Notes: generated by a model from the sequence alone, not told the origin. A stretch of DNA of 58,727 nt from an uncultured Oscillospiraceae bacterium (GCA_947588955.1 CANPYX010000010.1:1-58727), one strand, 5' to 3'. Shown: positions 14,905-24,486, counted from the stretch's first letter. Made by a program: numbers and translations.

Positions 14905-16860
14905 ATGCCTAAGATATATGAAATGCCCCCTCACCTTGCCGACCTAATCGCGGCGGGGGAGGTTGTGGAGAGACCGGCGTCCGTGGTCAAGGAGCTGGTG
15001 GAAAACTCAATAGACGCGGGAGCGAAGTCCGTCACCGTGGAGATAAAATCCGGCGGAATGGCTGAGATACGCGTCACCGACGACGGCTGCGGCATAGCGG
15101 AGGCGGACGCGGAGACGGCGTTTTTGCGCCACGCCACCTCAAAGCTGCGCACGGAGCGGGATTTGGAGGCAATCGGCACTCTGGGCTTTCGCGGAGAGGC
15201 GCTTGCCGCCATCGCCAGCGTCTCCCACGTGGAGCTCGTCACCTGCGAAAGGGGCGCCGCCGAGGGCACGCGCCTTGTGCTGGACGGCGGCGTGAAGCGA
15301 TCCAAATCGCCCGTGGGCTGTCCCGCGGGGACCACGATATACGTTCGCGACCTTTTTTACAACACCCCGGCAAGACAGAAATTCATGAAAAACGACAGGG
15401 CGGAGGGCTCCGCCGTCACCACCGCCGTGGTACGCCTCGCCCTATCCCACCCAGAGATCTCCATAAAATACATACGCGAGGGCAAGGAGGAGTACCACAC
15501 CCCCGGCGACGGCAGGCTTCAGTCCGCCGCCTACTGCACCCTTGGCAGGGAATTTGCCAAGGGGCTTTTGACTGCGGAAAACAAGGTGGACGGCATGACC
15601 GTCACAGGCTTTGTCTCCACTCCCGCCGCGGCGAGGGGCAACAGGGCGTGGCAATTTTTCTTCATCAACGGCAGGTTCATAAAGTCCAAGCTCCTCCAGG
15701 CGGCTGTGGAGCAGGCGTACAAAAATTCCCTATTTACCGGTCGCTTCCCCGTGTGCGTCATAGACATTGAGATGCCCCCCTCCGCCGTGGATGTGAACGT
15801 GCACCCCACCAAGATGGAGGTGCGCTTCGCCGACGAGCGGGCGATCTTCGACGCCGTCTACTGGGCGGTACGCGGGGCGCTGGAAAGGGAGGAGGCGCCC
15901 AGGGAGCTGGAGATATCCAAGGGCACCGAGGCGGTCACAAAAAACATCACCATGCGCGACATACCGGGAAGCCGCGTGTTCGCGCCGGAGGATGGGAGAA
16001 GGGAGCCCGTCTCCGGCGGCTTTATGATGGGCAGGGCAAACGTGAAAAACGCCGACGAGTTTTATAAGCGCGTCACCGCCGACACCTACCGCACAAGCTA
16101 CGGGCAGGACAACGCCTTCAAAACCGCCGTCCGCCCCGCCGAAATAGGGACCACCTCCCCGCAAAAAAACCACGTTGAGCTGGAGGATACACTGACATTC
16201 CGGGACAGCCTGAGCGAGGCGCAGACCTTTATCCCCATGCCGGAGCCGGAAAAGCCCCTTGAGCCGGAGACTTCCTCGCGGGAACTCCCCGCGGGGCGCG
16301 ACTGGCGCTATGTGGGTGAGGCGCTGGCCACGTATATAATCGTGGAGCGGGGCGACAGCATTTTCCTCATTGACAAGCACGCCGCCCACGAGCGGATCAT
16401 CTTCGACAGGCTGAAAAACAAAAAATACGACGTGACCTCCCAACTCCTGCTGACCCCCGTCGTCTGCGGACTTGACCCCCAGACGGCAGGCACGCTCATG
16501 GACAACGAGGCGGTTTTGGAGGAGCTGGGCTTTGAGCTCTCGGACTTCGGCGGCGGCAGCGTGGCGCTGCGGCAGGTGCCCATCGATATGGACCTTTCAG
16601 ACCCGGAGGGTATGCTGGAGGAGATAGCCGAAAAGCTGAAAACCGGCGGCAGGCGGGACATAGAGGCGATGCGCGACGGGGTGCTCCACACCGTGGCGTG
16701 CAAGGCGGCGATAAAGGCCGGCAGGCGCTCAGAGCCGTCGGAGCTTACGGAGCTCATAGAAAAGGTCCTCTCCGGCGCCGTCCGCTACTGCCCCCACGGG
16801 AGGCCCGTGTCCCTGGAGCTGACAAAGTACCACCTGGACAGGAGCTTTAAGAGAGCATGA
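14905..16860 (+). CDS. mutL: DNA mismatch repair protein MutL
   Basis: A 651-residue MutL. The N-terminal GHKL ATPase carries KELVENSIDAG (E-x3-N), DDGCGI and GTLGFRGEAL, with NxHPTKMEVRF following (residues 1-330). The C-terminal dimerisation/endonuclease part has DKHAAHERIIFD (family DQHAxxExxxxE), ACKAAIKAG and CPHGRP. The metal motif therefore has Lys for Gln and Asp for the last Glu. MutL couples MutS to strand nicking. ATG at 14905 gives the expected MPKIYEMPP start. It overlaps miaA by four bases. Confidence 0.96.
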   Translation: MPKIYEMPPHLADLIAAGEVVERPASVVKELVENSIDAGAKSVTVEIKSGGMAEIRVTDDGCGIAEADAETAFLRHATSKLRTERDLEAIGTLGFRGEALAAIASVSHVELVTCERGAAEGTRLVLDGGVKRSKSPVGCPAGTTIYVRDLFYNTPARQKFMKNDRAEGSAVTTAVVRLALSHPEISIKYIREGKEEYHTPGDGRLQSAAYCTLGREFAKGLLTAENKVDGMTVTGFVSTPAAARGNRAWQFFFINGRFIKSKLLQAAVEQAYKNSLFTGRFPVCVIDIEMPPSAVDVNVHPTKMEVRFADERAIFDAVYWAVRGALEREEAPRELEISKGTEAVTKNITMRDIPGSRVFAPEDGRREPVSGGFMMGRANVKNADEFYKRVTADTYRTSYGQDNAFKTAVRPAEIGTTSPQKNHVELEDTLTFRDSLSEAQTFIPMPEPEKPLEPETSSRELPAGRDWRYVGEALATYIIVERGDSIFLIDKHAAHERIIFDRLKNKKYDVTSQLLLTPVVCGLDPQTAGTLMDNEAVLEELGFELSDFGGGSVALRQVPIDMDLSDPEGMLEEIAEKLKTGGRRDIEAMRDGVLHTVACKAAIKAGRRSEPSELTELIEKVLSGAVRYCPHGRPVSLELTKYHLDRSFKRA

Positions 16861-17780
16861 GACGTGTCGCGGTCATAACAGGTCCCACCGCTACCGGCAA
16901 GACGGCGTTGGGGGTGAGGCTCGCCAAGCTCCTGGGTGGCGAGGTGGTATCCGCCGACTCCATGCAGGTGTACAAATACATGGACATCGGCACCGCCAAG
17001 CCCACGCCGGAGGAGACTCAGGGCGTTCCCCACCACATGATAGACGTGGCGAGCCCCTTTGAGGCTTACTCCGTCTCCCTCTACGTGCTTAACGCCGCAA
17101 GGGTGTGCGAGGACATTTTGGAAAGAGGCAAACTCCCCATAATCGTGGGCGGCACGGGGCTTTACATCGAATCGCTCATCTCCGGCAGGGACTTCGCCGC
17201 CCGCCCGGAGGATTCGGCGCTGAGGGAGGAGCTTTCTGAAAAGTACGACCGCCTGGGCGGAGAGGCGATGCTGTCGGAGCTTTCAAAGCTCGACCCCGCC
17301 AGGGCATCGAAGCTCCACCCCAACGACAAAAAGCGCATAGTCCGCGCGCTGGAGATCGCCCGTTGCGGCGGCTCCATCTCGGACCACGACGAGGAGACGA
17401 AAAGACTCCCGCCCCGGTTCGACGCCCGCTATATCATAACGGATTTTGAAAGCCGCGCCGACCTCTACGAGCGCATCGACCGGCGGGTTGATTTGATGCT
17501 GGAGCGCGGGCTCGTCTCCGAGGTGGAGGGGCTTTTGCGAATGGGCCTCACCCCCGCCCACACCGCAATGCAGGCGATAGGCTACAAGGAGATCTGCGCC
17601 GCCCTGCGGGGGGAGTGCGGAATGGAGGAGGCGGTGGAAAGCGTCAAGCGCGAGTCCCGCCGCTACGCCAAACGCCAGATAAGCTGGTGCAAGCGTTACC
17701 CGGACCCTCTCAAAATATGTTTTAATAAAACGCCGGATTTTGAGAAGGCGGTCGCCCTTTCGACAGAATTTTTGATCTGA
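16857..17780 (+). CDS. miaA: tRNA dimethylallyltransferase MiaA
   Basis: A 307-residue enzyme that adds a dimethylallyl group to A37 of tRNAs reading UNN codons, the substrate for MiaB. P-loop GPTATGKTAL (residues 9-18), DSMQVYK block (near 36), GGTGLYIES (near 98), and the C-terminal RRYAKRQISWCKR block. It overlaps mutL by four bases and precedes hfq, the common bacterial order mutL-miaA-hfq. Confidence 0.97.
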   Translation: MRRVAVITGPTATGKTALGVRLAKLLGGEVVSADSMQVYKYMDIGTAKPTPEETQGVPHHMIDVASPFEAYSVSLYVLNAARVCEDILERGKLPIIVGGTGLYIESLISGRDFAARPEDSALREELSEKYDRLGGEAMLSELSKLDPARASKLHPNDKKRIVRALEIARCGGSISDHDEETKRLPPRFDARYIITDFESRADLYERIDRRVDLMLERGLVSEVEGLLRMGLTPAHTAMQAIGYKEICAALRGECGMEEAVESVKRESRRYAKRQISWCKRYPDPLKICFNKTPDFEKAVALSTEFLI

Positions 17781-17781
17781 T

Positions 17782-17790
17782 TGGTATAAT
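17782..17790 (+). promoter_or_regulatory. extended -10 promoter of hfq
   Basis: TGGTATAAT, an extended -10 element (TGn plus a perfect TATAAT), 56 bases before hfq and directly after the miaA stop codon. The -35 region is weak (CGACAG at 18 bp). It suggests hfq can be transcribed apart from mutL-miaA. Confidence 0.55.
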
Positions 17791-17846
17791 ATGTAAGACG
17801 CAAAATATAAAAGCGCGGTGAAAACGCGCGGAAAGGCGGCTTACAT

Positions 17847-18116
17847 ATGATAAAAACGTTGAATATCCAGGACTCTTTTTTGAATGAGGCGAGAAAGCGC
17901 CGCGCGCAGCTGACGGTGTTTCTCGTCAACGGCTTCCAAATGCGCGGGACGGTCCTGGGCTTTGACAGCTTCACCGTGATGCTGGAGAGCGAGGGCAAGC
18001 AGCAGATGGTATACAAGCACGCAATCTCCACCATCGCCCCCATGCGCGCCCTTGCCATCCCTGAGCTGGAGGAGGACCAGATCAACCTTGAGGAGAGGGA
18101 GCTGGCAATAAGATAA
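17847..18116 (+). CDS. hfq: RNA chaperone Hfq
   Basis: An 89-residue Sm-like protein that forms hexameric rings and helps small RNAs pair with mRNAs. Sm1 covers [19 protein letters not shown] to GFDSFTVML; the Sm2 motif is [10 protein letters not shown] (near residue 55), matching the bacterial YKHAI signature. The acidic tail ([12 protein letters not shown]) is short. It has its own extended -10 promoter and a terminator directly after. Confidence 0.97.
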   Translation: MIKTLNIQDSFLNEARKRRAQLTVFLVNGFQMRGTVLGFDSFTVMLESEGKQQMVYKHAISTIAPMRALAIPELEEDQINLEERELAIR

Positions 18117-18133
18117 GGAAAAATCTATAACCC

Positions 18134-18166
18134 AAAAACCGCAGTCCGTTGGATTGCGGTTTTTTT
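18134..18166 (+). terminator. intrinsic terminator after hfq
   Basis: Hairpin AAAAACCGCAGTCC/GGATTGCGGTTTTTTT (one G-T pair), gttg loop and a run of seven T. Confidence 0.9.
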
Positions 18167-18211
18167 GTCCGCGGATTTATACGAAAATTTATATTTGATA
18201 AATTATTTAAA

Positions 18212-18240
18212 TGGACAAACGGGGATAGGTGTGATATAAT
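18212..18240 (+). promoter_or_regulatory. sigma-A promoter of the hlyD-yggS-sepF-divIVA cluster
   Basis: TGGACA (18212-18217), 17-bp spacer, perfect TATAAT (18235-18240). The next gene begins at 18279, with AGGAGGGG in between. Confidence 0.8.
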
Positions 18241-18278
18241 TCATAGGTTAAGACCGTTTATGAAAAGGAGGGGCGGAG

Positions 18279-19460
18279 TTGGAGCGGAGCGACGCGCTTA
18301 TAAAATTTGTTGCCGTGCTTGTGTTCGTCGCGGTGATGGCGTACCTGGGCATATCCTTCGTCTCAAGCTACCGGGACCCTCTGCGCACGGTCATGGCGTC
18401 GGGCATGGAGCTGCGCGACGGGCTTGAGACCTCCGGTTACATCGTCCGGGACGAGGAGCTGATCACCGCCTCCGGAAGCAACCCGGCGGTTACGGTGACT
18501 GAGGGGGCAAAGGTCTCCAAGGGTGAGACGCTCGCCGTCCGCTATTCCGGCTCCACCGCCATGGAGCGCGCCCAGAAGATAAGCGAAATACAGCTGAGAA
18601 TTCGCCAGCTCACAGCCCTCAAAAACGGCAAGAGCGAGGACCGACTGTCCTCGGAGACCGTCATGAGCCTTGCCAAGGCCATCGCCTCCGGCGATCTTTC
18701 GGGGCTTTACGACATACAGCAGGACGTGGACGCCTATATAATCTCCGGCTCCGCCCTGGCGACGGGAAACGAGGCGCAGGAGATAGAGGCCCTGGAGGGG
18801 GAGCTGCGCAGTCTCAGCCAAAGCTCCTCGGCGGACACCGTCCGCGTCACGGCGCCCTTCTCCGGCACATTTTCCTTCACCACCGACGGGTTTGAGAGCG
18901 TGACCCCCGCCGATGTGGAGAACCTGTCCGACGCCCAGTTCCACAACCTTTTCTCCTCCCCCAAGACCGTGCCGGAAACGGCGGTGGGGAAGCTTGTGCG
19001 GGGCATAAAATGGTACTACGCCACGGAGATGGACGAAAAGAGCGCCCAGAAGCTCCACGCCGGCGGCTCCGCCCACCTAATCTTTTCACGCACCTACTCC
19101 GCCGACCTCACCATGACGGTTGAGAGCGTCAGCCTGCCGGAAAACGGCAGGTGCGCCGTGGTATTCTCCTCAACAAAATACATGCAGGATGTGGCGGCGC
19201 TTCGCGGCGCCACCGCCCAGGTGGTGTTTGACACCCTCTCCGGCGTCAGCGTGCCCAGGGAGGCGGTACACCTTAACGACGAGGGCGAGACTGTCGTCTA
19301 TATCCTTGAGGGCATAAGCGCACACGAGACGCCGATCAACATCATCGCCGAGAGCGGGGATTTCTACATGGCGGAAAATGACAGGGACGGCCTGCGCGTG
19401 GGCGACACCATAATCGTCCGCGCCAACAACCTTTACGACAACGCCGTGGTGGAGGGGTGA
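18279..19460 (+). CDS. HlyD-like membrane adaptor protein
   Basis: A 393-residue single-pass protein: N-terminal membrane segment (residues 8-28), a biotinyl-lipoyl-like beta segment (GAKVSKGETLAVRYSG), a helical hairpin (about 85-180) and a beta-barrel C-terminal half with a second lipoyl-like strand set (VRVTAPFSGTFSFTTDG). This is the layout of HlyD-type efflux adaptors, but no transporter gene is near. In clostridial genomes such a gene is often found before yggS-sepF, suggesting a cell-envelope or division role (inference). Start is TTG at 18279, about 8 bases after AGGAGG; no ATG in frame is near. Its stop overlaps the ribosome site of yggS. Confidence 0.75.
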   Translation: MERSDALIKFVAVLVFVAVMAYLGISFVSSYRDPLRTVMASGMELRDGLETSGYIVRDEELITASGSNPAVTVTEGAKVSKGETLAVRYSGSTAMERAQKISEIQLRIRQLTALKNGKSEDRLSSETVMSLAKAIASGDLSGLYDIQQDVDAYIISGSALATGNEAQEIEALEGELRSLSQSSSADTVRVTAPFSGTFSFTTDGFESVTPADVENLSDAQFHNLFSSPKTVPETAVGKLVRGIKWYYATEMDEKSAQKLHAGGSAHLIFSRTYSADLTMTVESVSLPENGRCAVVFSSTKYMQDVAALRGATAQVVFDTLSGVSVPREAVHLNDEGETVVYILEGISAHETPINIIAESGDFYMAENDRDGLRVGDTIIVRANNLYDNAVVEG

Positions 19461-19462
19461 GC

Positions 19463-20167
19463 ATGGGAGAGCTGAGCGTTTCCGAGATTCGCGAGCGGGC
19501 AAAGCGCGTCATCGAGCGCGTAAACGAGGCGTCAGCCGGGGCGGGCGTCCCCGTCACGCTTGTCGCCGCCTCAAAGATGAACGACGCCCCCCGCGTGCGC
19601 GCCGCCTTTGAGGGCGGGATACGCTTTTTCGGCGAGAACCGGGTACAGGAGCTTGAGGAAAAGCTGGCGGAAAACGCCTATGACGGCGCCGCCGTACACC
19701 TCATAGGCCACCTTCAAAAAAACAAGGTGAAAAACGTGGTGGGCAGGGTGGACCTGATTGAATCCGCCGACTCGCCGGAGCTTTTGCGCCTCATAGGAAA
19801 GCGCGCTGCGGACATGGGGATAACCCAGAACGTCCTTCTGGAGGTAAATATCGGCGGCGAGGAGTCAAAATCCGGCGTCTCCCCCGAGGCGCTGCCGGAG
19901 CTTGTGGAGCAGGCGGCGGAAATACCCGGTATTTTCGTGCGGGGACTCATGACGATACCCCCAAATGACATAAATAAGCAAATTACCTGCCGATATTTTG
20001 AGCAAATGCGCAAGCTTTTTATTGACATGGGCGCAAAAAAATACGATAATGTTACCATGAGCATTTTGTCCATGGGAATGAGCGCCGACTTTGAGCTTGC
20101 CATCGCCCACGGCGCTAACATGGTCCGAGTGGGCTCCGCCATATTTGGGGAGCGCCATTATACCTAA
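19463..20167 (+). CDS. yggS: YggS-family PLP homeostasis protein
   Basis: A 234-residue single-domain PLP-binding barrel protein (PLPBP/YggS). The PLP lysine is in VAASKM (near residue 36), followed by FGENRVQEL and HLIGHLQKNK, the family hallmarks, and by GLMTIPP and SMGMSADFELAI. It controls free PLP and amino acid balance rather than catalysing a known reaction. ATG at 19463 is preferred over GTG at 19457, since GGAGGGG at 19451-19457 is then the ribosome site. It precedes sepF as in many Gram-positives. Confidence 0.95.
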   Translation: MGELSVSEIRERAKRVIERVNEASAGAGVPVTLVAASKMNDAPRVRAAFEGGIRFFGENRVQELEEKLAENAYDGAAVHLIGHLQKNKVKNVVGRVDLIESADSPELLRLIGKRAADMGITQNVLLEVNIGGEESKSGVSPEALPELVEQAAEIPGIFVRGLMTIPPNDINKQITCRYFEQMRKLFIDMGAKKYDNVTMSILSMGMSADFELAIAHGANMVRVGSAIFGERHYT

Positions 20168-20191
20168 AATTTTACATTGGAGGCTGTACAA

Positions 20192-20662
20192 ATGGGACTT
20201 TGGAACGAGATCAAGAAGCTTACCCGCCCCTATGACGACGAGGACGATGAATTTGAGGACTTTACACCACGGGCCCCGGAGAAGATCCCCGTGACGCCCC
20301 GCACCGCCGCGCCCACCCGTGTCCCCACGGGCAATTCCGCGGAGGACCGGAGGGACGCCAACCGCGTGGTGAATATCCACGCCACCACCCAGCTCCAGGT
20401 TGTCCTGGTAAAGCCCGACAAATTCGAGGACGCCGCCGCGATAGCGGAGCACCTGCGGGACAAGCACACGGTGGTGCTCAACCTTGAGGACACCAACAAG
20501 GACATCTCCCGCCGCCTTCTTGACTTCCTCTCCGGCGTCGCCTTTGCCCAGGACGGCAAGATAAAGAAGGTCGCCCAGGGCACATATCTCATAACGCCCT
20601 ACAACGTCAACCTCATGGGAGACCTCATCGACGAGCTTGAGAACAACGGCCTCTATTTTTGA
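20192..20662 (+). CDS. sepF: cell division protein SepF
   Basis: A 156-residue protein that bundles FtsZ filaments and tethers them to the membrane. The N-terminal amphipathic helix is MGLWNEIKKLTR, then an acidic linker (DDEDDEFEDF), then the C-terminal alpha/beta core (about 75-156: LQVVLVKPDKFEDA, HTVVLNLEDT, DFLSGVAFAQDG). ATG at 20192 has GGAGG about nine bases upstream; it gives the correct membrane-binding N terminus. Lies between yggS and divIVA as in the conserved ylm cluster; ylmG and ylmH are absent. Confidence 0.95.
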   Translation: MGLWNEIKKLTRPYDDEDDEFEDFTPRAPEKIPVTPRTAAPTRVPTGNSAEDRRDANRVVNIHATTQLQVVLVKPDKFEDAAAIAEHLRDKHTVVLNLEDTNKDISRRLLDFLSGVAFAQDGKIKKVAQGTYLITPYNVNLMGDLIDELENNGLYF

Positions 20663-20725
20663 GCCGGCAGATAAAATACAAAAAAGATTAAAGCGCCTTC
20701 CGGCGTAGTTGTGGAGGATAAAGGC

Positions 20726-21595
20726 ATGTTGACACCTCAGGATATTGAAAGCAAGGAATTTGCCAAGGCCGTATTCGGCGGCTACGACATGGCTGCGGTG
20801 GATGAGTTCCTCGAACAGCTTGTGGCTGACTACTCCGCCCTTTACAAGGACAACATGGTTTTGAAGGGCAAGCTGAAGGTTCTGGTGGAGAAGGTGGAGG
20901 AATACCGCTCCACCGAGGACGCCATGCGCATGGCTCTGCTCACCGCCCAGAAGATGAGCGACGACATGATGGCGGAGACAAAGGCGAAGTGCGACGAGAT
21001 GCTTGCCGCCGCCGCTAAGGACTCCGACGAGTCCAGGGCGAAGATAGCCGATGACATCTCCAGGGAGGACATGAAGCTTGAGGCGGCAAAGGTCAAGACC
21101 TCCGCCTTCGTCAAGGCCTCCCGACAGATACTCGACCAGTACCGCACCTTCCTTGACAAGCTGGACACCGTGACAGCGGAGTACGGCGCTCCCGCCGAGC
21201 CCGAACAAACCGCCGAGGCCGTCATTTCCCCCGAGCCCGAGCGCGTCCGTATGCCAGAGCCCCGCGCCGAAGCCGAGCCCGCGCCGGAGCCGGAGCCCGA
21301 ACCCGAACCGGAGCCTGAGGCCGTCCCCGCGCCCCCGGAGGGCGTGGACCTGGGCGACGACCCTGAGCCTGAGCCCGCTCACACGGACCCCGATTTGAGC
21401 TCCGCCACCCGCCGCATAGACGTTGACGCCGTGCGCCGCTTCTATTCCGGCGACGGCGAGACAAAACGCATGGCATGGGACGAGGAGGACGAGATGACCA
21501 CGCCCCGCCCCAAGTTCGATTTTTCCGACCTGCGTTTCGGCGCCAACTACAACGACGATGACGTGAAGGTCAAAAAAGACAAACACGACAAGTAA
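20726..21595 (+). CDS. divIVA: DivIVA-like polar/septal protein
   Basis: A 289-residue protein. N-terminal DivIVA block: MLTPQDIESKEFAKAVFGGYD (membrane-curvature binding tip), then a coiled coil from about residue 25 to 150, then a low-complexity Pro/Glu tract (about 160-220, many PEP repeats) and an acidic tail. DivIVA marks negatively curved membrane at septa and poles. The PE tract is longer than in Bacillus. ATG at 20726 follows GGAGG at 20712. The ileS gene begins 15 bases after the stop. Confidence 0.92.
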   Translation: MLTPQDIESKEFAKAVFGGYDMAAVDEFLEQLVADYSALYKDNMVLKGKLKVLVEKVEEYRSTEDAMRMALLTAQKMSDDMMAETKAKCDEMLAAAAKDSDESRAKIADDISREDMKLEAAKVKTSAFVKASRQILDQYRTFLDKLDTVTAEYGAPAEPEQTAEAVISPEPERVRMPEPRAEAEPAPEPEPEPEPEPEAVPAPPEGVDLGDDPEPEPAHTDPDLSSATRRIDVDAVRRFYSGDGETKRMAWDEEDEMTTPRPKFDFSDLRFGANYNDDDVKVKKDKHDK

Positions 21596-21610
21596 GTGAG
21601 GAAACCCCAA

Positions 21611-24421
21611 ATGCCACAGGATTACAATTCCACAGTAAACCTCCCCAAAACCGACTTCCCCATGCGCGCCTCCCTGCCCGCCCGCGAGCCGGGAATGCTC
21701 CAGCGATGGAACGATTCGGACCTCTACAATAAAATGTTGGAGCGCAACGACGGCAAGCCCCTCTTTGTCCTCCACGACGGCCCCCCGTTCTCCAACGGCC
21801 ACCTGCACATGGGACACGCCCTCAACAAGGCGATAAAGGACTTCATCGTCCGCTACAAGTCCATGACCGGGTACAAGACACCCTTCACCCCCGGCTGGGA
21901 CAACCACGGAATGCCCATCGAGTCCGCCATCATCAAGCAGCAGAAGCTAAACCGCAAGGCCATGTCCGTTCCGGAATTCCGCTCCGCCTGCCACGAGTTT
22001 GCCCAGAATTTCGTGAACATCCAGCGCGACGAGTTCAAACGCCTGGGATATCTGGGCGACTGGGACCACCCATACCTCACCATGGACCCCAAGTTCGAGG
22101 CGGAGGAGGTAAAGGTCTTCGGCGAGATGTACCGCAAGGGCTACATCTACAAGGGCAAGAAGCCCGTCTACTGGTGCCCCCACGACGAGACTGCCCTCGC
22201 CGAGGCTGAGATAGAGTATTCCGAGGACCCGGTAACCACCATCTTCGTGAAATTCCGGGTGGAGGACGACCTGGGCAAGCTCACCGGGATAGAGCCCGTT
22301 GACAACGTCTACTTCGTCATATGGACCACCACCACCTGGACCCTTCCTGGCAACCTGGCCATATGCCTGAACCCCTCCTACGACTACACCCTCACCCGCG
22401 CCTCCAACGGCGAGGTGTATATAATGGCAAAGGAGCTGGCGGAGCCCGTCCTCAAAAAGGCGGGGCTTGAGCCCGTGGAGGTCCTTGCCACCTTCAAGGG
22501 CGCGGAGCTTGAGCTGATGACCGCCCGCCACCTCCTCTTTGACCGGACGAGCCTGGTTATCCTGGGCGACCACGTGACCCTTGACGCCGGCACCGGCTGC
22601 GTCCACACCGCCCCGGCCTACGGCGCGGACGACTTCTTTGTCTGCCAGAAGTACCCCCAGATCCCCTCCGGGCGCGACTTAGTCGTGAACGTGGACGACT
22701 CCGGGCGCTTCACCGCGGACGCCGGGAAGTACGAGGGCCTCAACGTCCTCAAGGCCCATGAGCCCATCTACAACGACCTTGTTGCCTGCGGCGCGCTTTT
22801 GGCGAGCGAGGACATAACCCACTCCTACCCCCACTGCTGGCGCTGCAAGAACCCCATAATCTTCCGCGCCACCGACCAGTGGTTCTGCTCCGTGGACGCC
22901 TTCAAGGACGAGGCAGTCGCCGCCGCCGAGGGCGTCACCTGGATACCCGACTGGGGACGCGACCGTATAAGCTCCATGGTCCGGGAGCGCGCCGACTGGT
23001 GCATCTCCCGCCAGCGCCACTGGGGCCTGCCCATACCCGTTTTCTACTGCTCCGATTGCGGCAAGCCCGTCTGCACCCCGGAGACTATCGAAAAAATCTC
23101 CCGGATCTTCCGGGAGCGCGGCTCCAACGCCTGGTTCGAGCTGGACGCCGCCGACCTTCTGCCGGAGGACTTCGCCTGCCCCCACTGCGGCGGAAAGCAC
23201 TTCGAGAAGGAGACGGACACCCTTGACGGCTGGTTCGACTCCGGCTCCACCCACATAGCCAGCATGGAGCTGGACGCCCCCAAGTCCTGGCCCGCCGACC
23301 TCTACATGGAGGGCGGGGACCAGTACCGCGGCTGGTTCCAGTCCAGCCTCCTCACCGCCGTCGCCGTAAAGGGCGGCGCGCCCTACAGGACCGTTCTGAC
23401 CCACGGCTGGACCGTGGACGGCGAGGGCCGCCAAATGCACAAATCCCTGGGCAACGGCATCTCCCCGGAGGACATCGTCAAGAAGTACGGCGCCGACCTC
23501 GTCCGCCTCTGGGCGGCGTCCGCCGACTACCGCAACGACATGCGCTGCTCCGAGAACATCTTCAAGCAGCTGAGCGACAAATACCTGAAAATACGCAACA
23601 CCGCCCGATATATCCTGGGCAACTTAAACGGCTTCGACCCCGAAAAACGGGTGGAGTTTGCCGATATGCTCCCCCTGGACAGGTGGGCGCTGGTGCGGCT
23701 CAATTCCCTTGTGGCAAAGTGCCTTGACGCCTACGAGCGTTATGAATTCTACAACGTGACCTACGCCGTCCACAACTTCTGCGTGGTGGAGATGTCCAGC
23801 TTCTACCTTGACATAATCAAGGACCGGCTCTACTGCGACGCGCCGGAGAGCCTCTCCCGCCGCAGCGCGCAAAGCGCCATTTACGCCGTCCTTGACGCCA
23901 TGGTCCGCCTTCTCGCCCCGATCCTCGCCTTCACCTCCGACGAGATATGGCAGGCGATGCCCCACGACAGCTCCGCGAACTCGGAGAACGTGATGCTCAA
24001 CGACATGCCCTCCGTCCACCCGGACTACAAATTCGACCCGGAGACCGAGGAACGCTGGGCAAAGCTCATCGCCCTTCGCGCCGACGTGCTGAAGGCGCTG
24101 GAGCTGAAGCGCGCCGACAAGTCCATCGGCAAGCCCCTGGACGCCGCCGTCACCCTCTACGTCTCCGACTCAGCTGTGGCGGACTTCGCCAAGGTCGCCG
24201 ATATGGACCTTGCCCAGATGTTCATCGTCTCCCGCGTAAACGTGGTTTACGGCGCGGGCGAGGGGCTTGAGGGCGAGAGCTTCCCCGGCGTCGCCGTCTC
24301 CGTCGCCCCCTGCGAGGCTCCCCGCTGTGAGCGCTGCTGGACCAGAGCGGAGACCGTGGGACACGACCACGACCACCCGGACCTGTGCAAGCGCTGCGCC
24401 GACGTGGTAAAGTCCCTGTAA
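21611..24421 (+). CDS. ileS: isoleucyl-tRNA synthetase
   Basis: A 936-residue class I synthetase. The HIGH motif reads HMGH in NGHLHMGHALNKA (near residue 60). The KMSKS region reads GRQMHKSLGNG (near 610), a variant in which the loop is QMHKS. WCISRQRHWGLPIP precedes it, and DWGRDRISSM is in the core. Editing CP1 lies between. The C-terminal zinc finger is CERCWTRAE plus CKRCADVV. ATG at 21611 is preferred over GTG at 21596, because GAGG then has normal spacing. Confidence 0.96.
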   Translation: MPQDYNSTVNLPKTDFPMRASLPAREPGMLQRWNDSDLYNKMLERNDGKPLFVLHDGPPFSNGHLHMGHALNKAIKDFIVRYKSMTGYKTPFTPGWDNHGMPIESAIIKQQKLNRKAMSVPEFRSACHEFAQNFVNIQRDEFKRLGYLGDWDHPYLTMDPKFEAEEVKVFGEMYRKGYIYKGKKPVYWCPHDETALAEAEIEYSEDPVTTIFVKFRVEDDLGKLTGIEPVDNVYFVIWTTTTWTLPGNLAICLNPSYDYTLTRASNGEVYIMAKELAEPVLKKAGLEPVEVLATFKGAELELMTARHLLFDRTSLVILGDHVTLDAGTGCVHTAPAYGADDFFVCQKYPQIPSGRDLVVNVDDSGRFTADAGKYEGLNVLKAHEPIYNDLVACGALLASEDITHSYPHCWRCKNPIIFRATDQWFCSVDAFKDEAVAAAEGVTWIPDWGRDRISSMVRERADWCISRQRHWGLPIPVFYCSDCGKPVCTPETIEKISRIFRERGSNAWFELDAADLLPEDFACPHCGGKHFEKETDTLDGWFDSGSTHIASMELDAPKSWPADLYMEGGDQYRGWFQSSLLTAVAVKGGAPYRTVLTHGWTVDGEGRQMHKSLGNGISPEDIVKKYGADLVRLWAASADYRNDMRCSENIFKQLSDKYLKIRNTARYILGNLNGFDPEKRVEFADMLPLDRWALVRLNSLVAKCLDAYERYEFYNVTYAVHNFCVVEMSSFYLDIIKDRLYCDAPESLSRRSAQSAIYAVLDAMVRLLAPILAFTSDEIWQAMPHDSSANSENVMLNDMPSVHPDYKFDPETEERWAKLIALRADVLKALELKRADKSIGKPLDAAVTLYVSDSAVADFAKVADMDLAQMFIVSRVNVVYGAGEGLEGESFPGVAVSVAPCEAPRCERCWTRAETVGHDHDHPDLCKRCADVVKSL

Positions 24422-24438
24422 AACCGTTTACAATCAGC

Positions 24439-24462
24439 GAGGTCAGCGCAAGCTGACCTCGT
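24439..24462. other. perfect 10-bp hairpin between ileS and lspA
   Basis: CGAGGTCAGC, gcaa loop, GCTGACCTCG, followed by only a weak T stretch. It may be a partial terminator or processing site between ileS and lspA. Confidence 0.5.
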
Positions 24463-24486
24463 ATTGATAATATAAGGTGTGTGTTT

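Noticed and set aside
21270-21330. Short tandem repeats of about 6 bp in divIVA
   Set aside because: Codon repeats of a Pro/Glu linker, not a separate DNA element.
19865-21907. 680-codon open frame on the minus strand opposite yggS, sepF and divIVA
   Set aside because: Spans several real genes and their junctions; composition is that of an antisense frame in GC-rich DNA.
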